Assembly (NCBI GenBank): GCA_030141605.1
Contig: JAQGDQ010000083.1
Coordinates: 478,097-542,096 of the forward strand
From: Tubiluchus corallicola
Taxonomy: Eukaryota; Priapulida; Priapulimorpha; Priapulimorphida; Tubiluchidae
Direction of reading: 5' to 3'
DNA length: 64,000 nt
Shown: positions 50,210-63,042 of the stretch, one piece after another
How the letters are laid out: each line of letters opens with the position of its first letter
How positions within the stretch are numbered: the first letter of the stretch is position 1
Translations under genes and position numbers: made by a program
Notes under the pieces: generated by a model
Database searches by the model: none
Told to the model about the DNA's origin: nothing
The model's input: only the letters and a program-made list of their open reading frames with translations

Positions 50210-52270
50210 CTATAACGCGTACTATAAAAACAGAACTGCTGTTTGAACTTCCATACTTTAATTTAGTTTACAAAAGCTACACAATACAGGCGATGCTATT
50301 AGACCAATGGAAACGTTACAAGAAACTGGGGATAAATGGTACGGAAAAAGTACGAAAGAGGTACAAAGAAGGTACGAAAAAATACCGTAATTTTGTACGG
50401 TACCATACTGTTGAAAGAATACCGTACCGTACCGCCAGCCTTGCCCCTGCACCTTAAACACAAAATAAAATCTGTTCAGCAACCAGCTAGACTTTCAAAA
50501 TACGTTTTAACATTTTGTTTAAGGATTTAAAAAGTGACCGGTTGTAAGTTTATTAGACATGTGGCGCACTCTATACCTTGTAAACCTTTCCACAAACTCC
50601 CTAAATCCCCTTCAAAGAATCTTGAGTTGCTCTGGGTGCAAATGGAAAGCGTACCCTTTTATTTCCTCAGGCTTCTATTACTCAATGTAGAACGTTAATT
50701 GCATGTTTCAATTTCAAATCTGTCTGCCCCATTAAGAATTCAATTAAATTTTCTATTAAGCTAGCAAGATGCGAATAATTATGAAGTGCTGTAGTGTTGA
50801 TAATCTATTTGCAGTTCTGGGGTGTTCATTTATAGGATGCAGTCAAAGTAAAATAGAAACGCTATTGTAATTTTATAATTACAATGCATGTACGTTTATA
50901 CATCATGAACTATTACAGAAATTATATAAAGTATTGTAAAGTTAAATTATCATTAAAAGGAGTTTTTGATGCTAATGGATGAAATAAAAAGCACGCATTG
51001 TTACAGCCTGATAGATGCAATGTTTAATTCACTAGTATACTTTTAACAAGAAGACTGTGATAGAGAGTTGCGTATTTGGTTAGGCGACGTGATTTTGTGT
51101 GGTTAGACATTTTGGGATATGGTGTGCCATGATGTGATGTGGCGTGCCATGGTGTGATGTGGAGTGCTATTGTGAAGTGAAGTGTCACATGGCCCCTCTG
51201 TGAGGTAGTATGACATGTTGTGGTGCGCCAGTGTAAGATATGGTGTGATGTTATGTGATAATAAGCTGATGGTATGACAATCAGGAATGCAAAGACAGCA
51301 CGCCACACCACTAATTGCACGTCACATTTCACTACACCACACCTTATCACACGCCTAACCACACAAAATCATACGACCTGCATCTCACTATCTATCGGCA
51401 CGTCGACCATTTTTAATGATAATTTCTTTTATGTTAACTGAAGTGACGCAGTACATAGATCACAGAACTTCAATCAGCCAACGGGGTCCCCCTCGCAATG
51501 ACAACGAGGCGCTTTTATTTAGCGCTTACTGGATTGTTGGGGGCTTCACTCACATACCCAGCCACATTTGCATTTAAAGCCTATACGAAATATACAGCCA
51601 AAGCGTGTATTCATAATTATTTTTACTCTTTTCTTACCATAAAAATCTTATGCAGCTAAAATTTGTTAATAGTAGTGAAGAATTGTGAAGCGTTGTGCTT
51701 GGGGCACTGTAATGTGGATGTTCGCTATCCAGAAAGATTAGGAGGAGTTCGACTCATAAATTTCCCCAAACCAAAAAGACTTAGACAAAGTGTCACCGTT
51801 GGGTCAGAACATGCGGGAGGCCACATGAATAGCTCAAACCATTGAAAATTAACAAAGATCGTGCTGTCTGTTCAGAGAAGTTTTGTAATGTTTTAATATT
51901 ACGCTGTACTATTATTTATTACTGCTGGCTACTTGTAGGATGTGCTCTGCTAAATTAGGACTTAACGCACTGCACAAGATATTCCAGATACTGTACAACA
52001 AAAAATAGGATTTCGTTTGTTAAGTATGACTGTTTGAACGTACAGTAGTAGAGTTAAATAATTCAACTAGGCTAACTTACTTGATTTTTATTTAATTTAT
52101 TCAGTTTTCGTGTTTAAGTTAGAATTAGGCACTAAAAAATTGTTCTTGGTGTAAATAAATTATTATTTTATTATAATTCTTTATTTTTAAAAACTGTGTA
52201 CAGAATACATTCCCTCTGTTTGTAGGGATATGTTTAAAATTTCTAAAAGCATTTACAACGTATTAAACCT

Positions 52271-52367
<97 letters not shown>

Positions 52368-53612
52368 ATTTAGAATCCAGCGCATGAGACATATTGAACG
52401 GCAACGATAAAAGTAAGTGTAAGAATGTAAGTAAAAGCGTTAAAAAAATTGCTTTACAACACAACATGTAAAGCAAAGTTAACACATCGTTTATACTTGT
52501 TATTTTAGTAGTTTGCTATAACTTTTATTACAACTAGCGTTTTTATTGTAACTATGTTTGAAACTTCGCAATAAATCTTGACATCGTGCACATATCCTTG
52601 CGTACAATAATTAAGTCCACTTTGTGAGAATTTACTAGACAAATTCTTGTAGTTTGGTTGGTAGCAAGATACATTTTCCGGAATCGCCGATAAATCACTT
52701 ACATTTCACCCATTCTCCGTGTTTTTCACGCTTGTTTATATAATGAAGCGACTTGCAGGGAGTGAGTATTTGTGAGAACGTGTGTTAAGTGATCAATGTG
52801 GGCTGGGCTAAACGCTTCTTGCCGTCTATCTATTTGAGAGCAGTTGGTAAGATGAGGTGAGTTGGTGTGAGCAAATGAACGGGCGGTAATAGTTCAACTC
52901 AGTCGTGTGCTAAACATTTCACTTAACTCTCATTATGAATCTCAAGTTACCAGCACTTAATATTCAGCTGATGCGACCCGCTAGGGTAAAAGCTGCTGAA
53001 TAAATATTATGATCTTTGAGACTACAAAGGGCGTTACGTTTTTCTCTGTTAATGATGCAAGTCTCTTGAGAAACTCTCTCGTATTAAAAGTCAATGTATC
53101 AGCTTATGCGCATTGATGTTGGCTCATACTGCTTTTGGAAACGAGCCACGAACAATATTATTCTCACTGGTTTAATATGAGAATAGACTATAAAGAGCAC
53201 ATCCCTACTACTCACGTTTATTTATCAGTGCGTCACGGTTTGTCTATCAACTTGGCTTCAAATGACGACTTGCATTGAGCTTTTGCGTTTCGAGTCTTTT
53301 TATTCTGTTGCCTGCGGCTAACGCAATTTGATTTGGAATGCCAGCAAAATAGGATAACCGTTCCAACGATCTACTGAAAAAAACCTCATCAAAGATCAAT
53401 GCTACTGTTGCGCTGCCTGGTGGTTAGTTAGAATAGAACAGACATTAGTTAAAATATAACCACATGTCATGCTTGAAGTGCATTGCTTTTGCTTGAAATC
53501 AGTTTGAAATTACAGTAAGAATGAATATAGTGTTTAATTCGCTATTACGCTTATTACGAGAATGTTATAACTGAGATTGTTAGTTGCTTGCGTGGTTAGG
53601 ACGAAGCCTTAC
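50210..53612. other. Long stretch without a firm gene; several simple repeats
   Basis: 50335-50440 is rich in GTACGAAA/ACCGTACC words. 51115-51255 is a degenerate GTGAT array. 52274-52361 is a (CA)n tract of about 88 bases. A frame at 51663-51845 (CNVDVRYPERLGGVRLINFP...) could be a last exon, with AATAAA at about 52155, but no good acceptor precedes it. Confidence 0.5.
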
Positions 53613-55000
53613 TTTAGCAGTATACTGGTACTGCAGGCGGTACCCCGAAAACAAGGGTAAAACTACCCAGGTTGGTTCGGTACCAGCAGATGCGGAAGCC
53701 AAGCAGTCTGTAACTCTCATGACATCCATCCAGGAAACAACAGAATGATATGCAAGAAAAACTATACCTTTATTAGCAAATTGCATGAAGTATATTAAAA
53801 AATGATGAAATAGAGTTTTCCTCGTTGTGGATTAAATTAACTGGACCAGTAAAAGATTAGAGAAGACCGCTTTTATACAGGCCAGATGCATAACTTGGCT
53901 TCAACAGAAGCTTCTAATAATAATCTTATTGGTCACGAATAGTCTCGAAAAGTTCTCCAAGCAAATTGTGTCTATCCCCGGCACTGCATCAGACCCCATT
54001 GAGACAGCTTACGGCACCCCATACGGCCAAACCTATTAGCTGAGCTCTATAGACCACTCAGTGCAACTTCTCCCATTGGAACGAAATAATAAGCAGATAT
54101 CAGCTCGGCTTATTAACAAATGCACATTCGAAATCCTTACCTGGTGACGCACCGACGCTATCGTCATCATCGTCACCACTGTAAGATTGTACAATTCTTG
54201 TCACCTGTTCGACTCACCTTTAGTACTTAAACATGTGTGGTCACGTGACTTGTTTACCTATTTTCAGTAAGTTGTTTAGACACTGACAGGTCAAGCTATC
54301 GCTTTTAGGTTGTCAAGCCAAATTTGTTATATTTTAACGTTATAAAAGTGAAATTTTGCTTTTCTTAGGCAGATCTACATAGAAAGTAATTCGTTTACTT
54401 TCATCTCATTCATTTCATATACAAAAGATGGGGGTTTAGCAAATTTGTTTAGTTAAAACGACTTGTTTGTAAACGAGAAAAAATCATACCCTAACTGAAA
54501 TTCCTCACACAGGAATTGTTAAATGCTGATCATATTATTTAGAAATCTTTTGTCTTTATTTTATAGTAGAGATTTTTCAGCGTTTATTGTAGCAGAACCA
54601 TCGTCACAGCACAGCGACCACCATACATCAGCAGCAGCAGCAGCAACAACAACAACAATTATATTAATAATAACAACTGTAGGAACAGCAGCAACAATAG
54701 CAACAACAGCAACATAAATATGTATCAGTAATAGCAGCAGCAGCCACAACAGTATCATCATCATCATCATCATCATCATCATAACCATACCATTATGGTG
54801 TTACATTTTGAATTACATTTTGGTGCTAAACATTTGAAAATCTATATGTTTATCTTTTATGTTTGTGTTTGTGTTTCGCTTTGTTTGTATTATTTTGTGA
54901 GATTTTTGAAACAAATTGTCGATCAACTTTTCCAATGAAGTTTTTTCACCTGCTGAAATTGCTGAGCATTGTGCCAAATCGTCTGCTAAAGCTAGTGACC
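53613..55000 (-). CDS. Candidate three-exon piece of an unrecognised gene
   Basis: Three minus-strand stretches fit together by phase. Exon A, 54950-55000, follows a strong pyrimidine-rich acceptor (TTTCATTTCTTCG...TTTAG) and ends at CAG|GTGAAA; it reads SLALADDLAQCSAISA. Exon B, 54141-54212, ends at CCAG|GTAAGG; it reads EQVTRIVQSYSGDDDDDSVG then ASP. Exon C, 53613-53707, ends at AAA|GTAAGG; it reads CLASASAGTEPTWVVLPLFS then GYRLQYQYTAK. The split codons at both joints are intact (G|TC, G|AC) and both introns are about 430-740 bp. The acceptors of B and C are weak. No family is recognised; the product would begin helical and pass through an acidic linker. Confidence 0.3.
54628..54785. repeat. 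CAG/CAA and TCA trinucleotide tracts
   Basis: AGCAGCAGCAGCAACAACAA at 54630, further AGC/AAC triplets to 54745, then (ATC)n to 54782. They lie within the presumed intron between candidate exons A and B. Confidence 0.95.
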
Positions 55001-55184
55001 CTAAATTGCAAACGAAGAAATGAAAATGAAATCCTTGCCTTAAATGTTGCCTATGAAATTCTTTTTGCAGCTTTGCAGTCAATTTTGTTTTGCAAGCTCA
55101 CACACACGTTATAAACACAGAGCTGTACATCATTATTTCTAAATGCATACATCTAATTTTTGTTTCCAGTTCTAACAAGAAGAC

Positions 55185-55610
55185 AACGCTATCATAGCTG
55201 GCCCAATAAGCGTTTTCGCACTTCCAGCGATTGATGATGATCGTGAAAAGGTCAAAGATTAAGCTTACCAGGCACCGCTTTCGTTTACACTTGGCAACGC
55301 CTCAAGCCTATGCTATTGTAATAGTAACAGTCTTAACAGCTAGCTAGAGCCTTATCTAGTTCATTCATCTTGTTCCCAAGCAAAAATCTGCTGTTAAATC
55401 ACTCTACGCACAGACTAATGCATATTTAAGTAAAGTCCACGTAAAACAACTAAAATTACAGAATTGATGCTGCACACGGTCTTGCTTTACCCACATTTCT
55501 CGTGACGGTCGCAGTTATCACGCGTTGTTGTGGTACGCTTAACCTTTGACCTACAGCAACTGCGCGTGCGTGCAACGAAACTGTGAAAAGGCTTATTAGA
55601 TCCATTATAT
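55185..55610 (+). repeat. Dispersed repeat family 5, copy 1 (intact)
   Basis: It aligns with 61830-62087 plus 62895-63042. Shared words are CCAG(C/G)GATTGATGATGATCGTG, CTATTGTAATAGTAACAGT, CAAATCACTCTAC.CACAGACTAAT and ACTGTGAAAAGGCTTATTAG. At about 55445 it carries the undisturbed AACAACTAAAATTACAG that is split by a LINE in copy 2. Confidence 0.8.
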
Positions 55611-55619
55611 TAAACAGCT

Positions 55620-57653
55620 CTTTTGCGTAAAGAAATAACAGCTTTTTACATTTTATTGTTATTTTTTAATCACCATTATGTTTAAAACGTCTGTTGCAAT
55701 TTGAGGGTTAATCTACTCGCAGCACATTATGCAAATCGTAGGAACAACGCGCAAGGAGAGGATGATGAAACGACAGAATGCTTTCAGGAATATTGAGTTA
55801 GAGAATTTGCATATAACCCAACGCAGAATTGCAATGAACGCAGATGGTTGAACACATCCATCAAGTGCAACGCTGGTTCTAATCTTATCAAAGTTCCTTC
55901 AAGACAAAATCAGCTAATCAACGACCTTAGATCTCAAATAATCACTTTGCCCCAATCAATCGTGGTCCACTGCATCCATGCTGTAAATATGATTTGTAGC
56001 CTGTTTTACGTCTTAGATAATTATGACTTCGAGTGATTTCTGTTGGTTAGTCCAGATTGAAATTTGCTAACTGGGCTGAAACTTCTACGATTGTCATGGG
56101 ACGGAATTTCGTCTTCAATTGTCGCCAAATCGTTCCCTTTACACACAAGCCTTCTTCAGGATCATCAGAAGTTTCCTATCTAAGAGTTTGTAGACAAAAA
56201 TTCCCCTTCGTCCATGTCAAAGATTAGATTAATAACAAACCAAGTACTATAAAGATTGAAATTCTGCCCTACCTTTTGTTTAAATGCACACTATTAAAAC
56301 AAAGAAAGAGAGAAAAAAATACTCAACTGAAATTTTTCTAGAATTACTCAAAAAGTGTAGTCCCTGCAGCTGAATGAGAATATAATGTATATTTATCCAA
56401 ATAGGATTGTAAAGTAGACAGACTAATTTAACATTCAAAGTTTCAAAAACAAATTTAAAATTAAGTGCTCAGTGTGTATGCGTTTGAGGTTGCAAGTTAA
56501 GTAATCCGAATAGAGTAAGAAATGGATGAGTGACCGTTACAAAAGTTGTTTGTCAACGTTTTCCTTTGTCGCACTTCCCTCACCTGCAGCCTATAGGTTA
56601 CATGGCCGAGTATGGCTTATATTGTCAAGCTTCGTTTTGTTTGTGACACCCACCCACGGACACTGATGTTGTATATAGTGTCTGCACAAATGTACACATT
56701 CGTAGCTATGAGATATTCCAGAGGCAGTCTGGCAGGTCTTTCCATGCTTTACTAGAATTCTACCCCTTCATTACCCTATTCCACTTCTCACATTTTAGTC
56801 CAGGACTAACTCAGCACTCATAACAACTATACATAGCTGAACAGTAACATATCATTACTTTTCCCTAACACTAATCCCACTTGTCAAAGAATATTCTCCT
56901 GTTCTTATACGGTATTTGATTGTTCTTCATACGCTGATTGACACAAAAGCTGATTGACTAAAGTTGTTTTTATCCTTTATTAGTGCCAGTAATAACTTTT
57001 TGCTGGACCCGCCGCTTTTATTGTGAAATTAAAATTTGTACAATCATACATGCTTACTTAGAAGATGCGCCTATCTTATTGGCTAATGCGAATTTGATTG
57101 ACAGTTGTTGAATGGGTTAATCTTGAAGAGCAGATCTTCTAGCGTTGAGTCATAGAGCTGCTCTGGCCAAAGTAAAATTTGATTAAAGCATCGCCGGCAA
57201 ACAATGCCTGTCAAGCAAGACTGCTTTCTTATTTACTCGATAAAAATTTTCCCGAGTCAAGAAGATAGGACTAATGAAATTAATTAAAGTATAGAGGTAG
57301 GAGAATAATATATTGTTGGCCTGGTTACCATGGCGCCGTGATTAGATAATGGCAGTTATTGGCAAAAATACTGAGAAAATAAGAAATGATCGTCGTTGCC
57401 GTCGCCGTCATTGTCGTCCTTGCCACCGATGCCGTTAGCTTTTTTTACCCTCCATTTGCAGTACTTTAGCTTTAATTCCTTCGTTTCTCCCTGTGCCCAA
57501 TTATATATCGTCTTTCAATCATCTTACTTTGTCTCAGTTATTTTACTTTGATTTTTCAGGATTATTATAACTGTTTGTAACAGTATTGAGACAAGAAGCA
57601 AAAAAATAAGTCTGAATTCCATGCTAGCTAACGATCTGTGTCAGAACAGAACG

Positions 57654-57655
<2 letters not shown>
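55620..57655. other. Intergenic, nothing firm
   Basis: No supported exon. The minus strand at 56130-56180 has a GATGATCCTGAAGAAGGC word typical of repeat-element ends. Confidence 0.45.

Positions 57656-57687
<32 letters not shown>
57656..57687. repeat. (GACA)n microsatellite
   Basis: GATAGACAGACAGACAGACA and on to 57687, followed by a short TATATATG. Confidence 0.95.
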
Positions 57688-57859
57688 TATATATGTGTAT
57701 TATTGTAGTGATGCATTGTGAAAGGGGCTTTTCTACCTTATCTTACAATATACGAGGTTATTGTAAATTGCATATATTTGCATTGTCTTAATTGAATGCA
57801 CTATGCGCATTTGCCTGTAGTACCTCTTATGTGCTGTTGTTGTTTGTTGTATGATGCTA

Positions 57860-58049
57860 CTGTTAAAGCTCACAGCATAACTGCTTGTGGTGTGTTATAA
57901 AATACGCGCTTTAGGTGAATATGAAAGGATATGGGTTTTTACGAGGAGAACAATAATTTTTTGACATTGGGTCCCTAAAATCTGGAGCACCTCAATATTT
58001 AACGACCTAAGCTATAACAGCCTAGTTACTATTGGGAGATACGCCCCTG
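57860..58049. mobile_element. Second hAT-like fragment related to the 11.1 kb insertion
   Basis: TGCTTGTGGTGTGTTATAAA (about 57880) matches TGCCTGTGGTGTGTTATAAA (about 11378), and similarity continues to the right end, ATACGCCCCTG at 58039-58049. Read inward this is CAGGGGCGTAT, a classic hAT-type terminus. The left half is not recognisable, and no target duplication was found. Confidence 0.62.
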
Positions 58050-58961
58050 TCCACTGACGCACATTCCGCGACATGATATTTGCGTGTTTGTTTGTCAACA
58101 GCTCACAGCTGTGAGGGAAGTAGAGATGAGGAAATGCTACGCTTTGGTGCAGTAGTGATGAAATGATCTGGGCAAGCTTTTTTTAGTAGCCATTAGTCTA
58201 AGATTGCAGTTAGTGTAATACATAAACCTTTTACTGAGGCATTATAGCACATTTTTGTACAGTTTGGTAAACTGCAAGCTGTCATCCAACACAGCTTGAT
58301 GTTCTTGGATTTTGTGGAAGGACCGAAGCTCATCGATTTATAAAGAACAATCCTCTAGGATGAAATAAGCGAAATTCTGAAGTGTAGTTTTTTTTACAAT
58401 TTTCTTCAACGAAAAAACAGTAAAAAACAGACAATAGGTCGCATTAATTTACTATTCCACTTTAACTTCGGAAAGCACACACCATGACCACTCGGCTATA
58501 CACTCGCAGTATGTCTGCCAGTGACGATGATAATTATCTGAAAACATACGCAGCATGAGAGATTTTTAGATGCGAACAGTTAGTGGTTTAGCACTAAACG
58601 TTTATAAGCTAAATGGAATTTGTTTACAAAAGTTGCACGCAGGTTTTTCGTAATTAAATTCAGAACTAATCTTATTTCTTACTCGTATCTTTTTATTGTC
58701 AAATACTTTGTTGCCTTTTCTTCTCATTAATTGGCCATGTTTGGTATTTCATTAAATTTAATGTCCAATTAATATCATTCGAGCTCTTAATGATATTGAA
58801 TATTATTAATTAATTATAATATAATATAACATAATTAAGTATATAGTTAGTTGCCAACTAATTTAGGAAATTATTGATACTATAAATATTCCCCTACTGT
58901 CATGGGTACAGGTGACGTTATTGGATTGTGAGCTACAAGGATGAAATCTTAGGCCTGCTCT

Positions 58962-59028
58962 GTCGCGCCAGGCTGGTGGAGGTGGGAGTACTAATCCCAT
59001 GTCACGGGTTCAAATCCCGACCACTCCA
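58962..59028 (+). tRNA. tRNA-like relic
   Basis: A perfect anticodon stem TGGGA-GTACTAA-TCCCA (loop middle ACT), a T arm ACGGG-TTCAAAT-CCCGA with a strong B box, and an acceptor-like CCACTCCA 3' end. The 5' acceptor strand that should pair with CCACTCC is missing. The D-arm region GCGCCAGGCTGGTGGAGG is plausible but irregular. Probably a 5'-damaged tRNA gene or SINE head. Confidence 0.4.
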
Positions 59029-59039
59029 CAATTTTTCAA

Positions 59040-59829
59040 TGTCTTCCTTCTCCAATTCATTACCCACAATGGTTTATAAAAATTCTGGCGATCACAGTCG
59101 TAATTAATTAATGATATCGTTAATTGCCTGCTAATTTGGAAAAAATTTTGAATATTATTGAAACGTTTCCACAAGCATCATATCTTTACGTAAAACTTTA
59201 ATACTATTAATATTAGACATTCATGAGATGAATAATGCCGCGCAGTTCAATCATTCTATAGAAATGAAATCCAGCATCATTGGAAATATCACCTCCTATC
59301 TACAAGATGCACAGACTCGTCTCTAGGCTTTTGATTATCATGTTGAATGATCGGTCATTCCCACGGGTTTGAAAGCTCTTTCTTACTACTTAGCTCGGCA
59401 CGATGATAATGCTCTTTGAGTGACGGACTCGAAACGCAACATGGTATATCTGTCAGTATAAAGCAATCCTATTTACACAACAACAGCTTTTCCAGTGAAG
59501 TATTGCCAACTCATTCCATTTCATTTGGGTTTAATCAAAAATGCAAAATTGATTAAGTACGTGTGGATCTAGTGGCTCAGGCTTCCTTACCCTCGTGTCC
59601 TGACAAAATGCATATGTCCCTGACAGTTGAGCAGCTACTTGGAGTGTTCAAAAATTGCATGAATGTTTCAGTTAGAACTGTTTGAAAGCTTTCACGCAGT
59701 GACTCTTTCACATTAGTTTTTCCTGAAAAAAATACCAAGGTGCCTGAAATATTGCAGCCACACGCGGTGCTTGTGACTTATCCTACTACATTGTAACCAA
59801 ATTGAATGGATCTTGAAAACCGTAAGTTG
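59040..59829. other. Intergenic, nothing recognised
   Basis: No supported gene or repeat. Confidence 0.45.
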
Positions 59830-60139
59830 TTGCACAAAAACAGGCGCTTGTTCGGTTGTGACGTAGTACACACGTTCAATAATTCATGTGTGTGCACAGC
59901 GGTAAACTCGAAATTTAAATTTTTAAACTTAAAATTTGCCGTGTTTTTGTGTATCACACTGAGTGTTGCACAGTAGCACTGTATGTCAATGTTTACTTTC
60001 ACAAAGAAGTACAATACCCTCAAGGAACGTTTGTGTTGTTAAAATTTATGATGAACGTTTGCGATGTCACCACTATTTGGGCTCACGCGCCGTTAATTAA
60101 GTTTTTAACCTATTATTCAATTATCAGAAACGTTTTGGC
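59830..60139 (+). repeat. Dispersed repeat family 3, copy 2
   Basis: It aligns with 26805-27072 in order: GCACAAAAACAGG, ACACACG, AAATTTAAATTTTTAA, GATGTCA, TTTGGGCTCACGCGCCGTTA and TTATCAGAAACGTTTT at the end. It has extra sequence near 59960-60030. Confidence 0.72.
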
Positions 60140-61829
60140 ATTATTATAAGTATTAAAATACATACTTTTAGCCTTCTTCAAAATGAGGTAGGATATGAAA
60201 AATCATCCTGTTTTCCTTTAAGGGATTTCTATTTTTCTTTGGACCTACATTCACGTGTTCACATACTGAATACGTACGCTCGTACAGTTCTTTACTTGCA
60301 GACTGCTCTGTATGAATGTGAGACATCAAAGAACATTACAATACAGTTATTGCATACAAGGTAGCCTGAAGCTGTTTGGACGAGTGATACACAGTCTCTC
60401 CAATGGCACGCTTTTCATTAAGTCTTCAACTTTGTGCAATGACTCGCAAGTTAAACTCCCGCCGGAAGGAAGTAACGGAGCTGCCATCCTTCATTTGCCA
60501 TTCTACACAAAGCTATCATGTTCACTACAAATAATTACTGCGCAATACTAATTATGTCGACAATCTTTACGACGATGCCTGAATCATGGACACTTCCGTC
60601 TAGATGACATTATCAGTTATACTAATATTCTAGTGATTGGTTAAAGCTACACTACTGTGAGCTGACAAACTCCATTACCGCCAAACTTGACAAATATTAA
60701 TCCAGTTGTTCAAATGATTTTGCCTGTAATCTCTATAGAGAGTACACTTTGCTGAGTGGTGTAGTTTCAATTCGACTTAATTAACGAAGTGAAAAATTGA
60801 CCTTTGACTAGAAATTTTAGCTGACGTACTTCATTTGATGTAACAAATTCTGTACAAACGTTATTGTGTTTAACTCGGGATGAGAACGCTTAGACTTGAA
60901 TTTACTCGTCGCTGGACATTTGGAAAGAGACACTTGGTCAGTTGGCGTTTGTGTAGTGGGCAGTGGCGCTCGTAGTTAAAATTACTGGGGGTGATGTTTC
61001 AGAAAAATTTTAGCCATTGTTTTAATACTGTGTAAAACGGAACAAACATATGTAATATTAATGTTGTAATTTCAAATTTGTAACTTTAGACAAACAAACA
61101 AACATACAAAAATTTATACATAAACTTGATAAAATCCTAAACAAAAAAATATTTTGTTTATAAACAGGTTAAATTGCCGCTGTTCAAGAATACGTCGGTA
61201 CACGGTTTTTAAGCACGTGACACCTGCGTGAGCCACAGTAATTTTTGCAGATTTTGCAAATTTTGCAGATTTGCGGATTTTTTTGCAAAGTAATTTTGGC
61301 AAAACTTTCAGAGAGCTCAGTGACATCAGCATATCGCTCCGCGTCCGTTGTGACGTAAAACGTACACGGAAAATTGGTATATCAGCTTACGTTGAACGAA
61401 AACTCTCATTAGTAAACAACATGACAACTGTAATGTGTAATCAGCAGATAAATTGACTCTGTTTCGTCACATAAAAATTTTCAGAGCAGCAGTTATTTTT
61501 ACACGAAATTAATGGCTGAAAAAACGGAATTTATGCAGAATGTAGCGCCAAAATTTCACTGAATTCCAAAATGCATAGACATTAGTGCCATTATAATGGA
61601 ACGAAACCAGTAAGACTAGTTTTAAGACAAATGGGCAACAAACCCCAATTACAAAGGATGTTTGATAAAGTCTCCTTTGCCTTTGAACATGTGGACTGAG
61701 AATGAGACTGTAGTTCTTGGTATGGACATCAATTTTGCCAGCAATGGTAAGCCATAGTTACCAATATTCACGAATACCTGATCTATTACATTGTTCTGTA
61801 GAGTATTTACTGGAATATTCTGGAAACAA
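60140..61829. other. Intergenic; possible further hAT-like end
   Basis: CAGTGGCGCTCGTAGTTAAA at 60961 resembles a hAT-type terminus, but no partner end was found. A 107-codon minus-strand frame at 61649-61972 overlaps family 5 and matches no family I know. Confidence 0.4.
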
Positions 61830-63042
61830 TAAAGCTTTTCACAGTTCCAGGGATTGATGATGATCGTGGAAAGGTTAAGTGTATCAGTCAACGCATTTGT
61901 GTACACTTGATAATGCCTTGGAGCCCAAACTATTGTAATAGTAACAGTTTTGTAATAGTAAGGTTCTAGCAATTGTAATAGCCAGAACCTTACCTAGTTC
62001 ATTTTTTGTTCCCCAGCAAAATCCTGCTTGTAAATCACTCTACACACAGACTAATGCATAATTAAGTAAACTGCACGTAACACAACTAATGTTTATTTAT
62101 TTATTATTGACATTTATACTTATATTTAAATTGTATAAAAGAAAGAATCAGCAGGCGCATGCGCACTTACGCTGATCCTATAAGACATAAAAGATGCAAA
62201 AAATAAGATTTCTAAAAACAATACTCTAAATAGAATATCTCTCATTAAAAAGCTCCTAATTAAATGTACCTAAATATGAATTATATACTACATATACAAC
62301 ACGTTTTATACAATAATACGATTTAGAGAGAACCAATTACGCCAATGGCAATGTTACATATTTCGGATAAAGTTGCAATAGGGCAGTAAATTAACATTAG
62401 CTAATCTTTTAGAGAAAACTAACAAACTGGTAGCGAGTACTACATGAGAATCCAGAGCATTCCAAAAGTTTACAACTCTCTGTTAGCAAATGAAAATTTT
62501 GATACGTTTAATCTCGAGAAAGACGTAAACAGTTCTAAGTTATGACCACGCAAGTGATTGGTTGAAGCGTACTGGAAAAAATCATAAAAACGTAAACCCA
62601 CTATTTTATGACAAATTTTGTACACCATCTTAAGGTCACAGGCAAGGCGTCGTAATTCGAGTGGCTGCATTTCTAGTTCCGATAGTCTGTCTTTCTTACT
62701 CAATTTTATTATAATGAGTGAACCATTTTTATGACAAATAAAGAATTAATATATATATATATAAATAAGAAACATAATTAAACTGACATCGTTGGTACAA
62801 CCTACGAGAAAAATATCTCTGGACCTTTTCAATGCTGTCAATATCTTGCATATGGTGCTGGAACCACACCGATGAGCAGTACTCCAACAAGGGCCACAAC
62901 TGAACTGATGCGGTATTGGCATTGCTTTACCCATGTGTCACGTGACTGTTGTCGTTAAGAGGCGTTGCTTTGCGACACTTAATCATTGATCTACAGCAAT
63001 TGCTCGTGCGCACAAGGAAACTGTGAAAAGGCTTATTAGCTG
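61830..63042 (+). repeat. Dispersed repeat family 5, copy 2 (interrupted)
   Basis: 61830-62087 and 62895-63042 together match copy 1 at 55185-55610. The 807 bp between them are a LINE fragment flanked by CACAACT. Confidence 0.8.
62088..62894 (-). mobile_element. 5'-truncated LINE retrotransposon with 7-bp target duplication
   Basis: CACAACT stands at 62081-62087 and 62895-62901. On the minus strand the insert begins in the C-terminal part of a LINE reverse transcriptase: PLLEYCSSVWFQHHMQDIDS and IEKVQRYFSRRL (62790-62894). It continues with LSELEMQPLELRRLACDLKM, VYKI and LRGHNLELFTSFSRLNVSKF (62470-62700). After a frameshift near 62473 it reads RVVNFWNALDSHVVLAT to about 62395. The 3' end, next to 62088, is a short (TAAA)n tail. 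This is the usual form of CR1/Jockey-type elements: truncated 5' end, simple 3' tail, target duplication. The frame is broken at several points, including a (TA)n expansion near 62750. Confidence 0.85.

Noticed and set aside
54863-55114. Plus-strand frame opposite candidate exon A
   Set aside because: Leu/Phe-rich reading of the complementary strand; the minus strand has the better acceptor and donor pair.
61649-61972. 107-codon minus-strand frame
   Set aside because: It overlaps dispersed repeat family 5, and I found no reading in copy 1 that preserves it.
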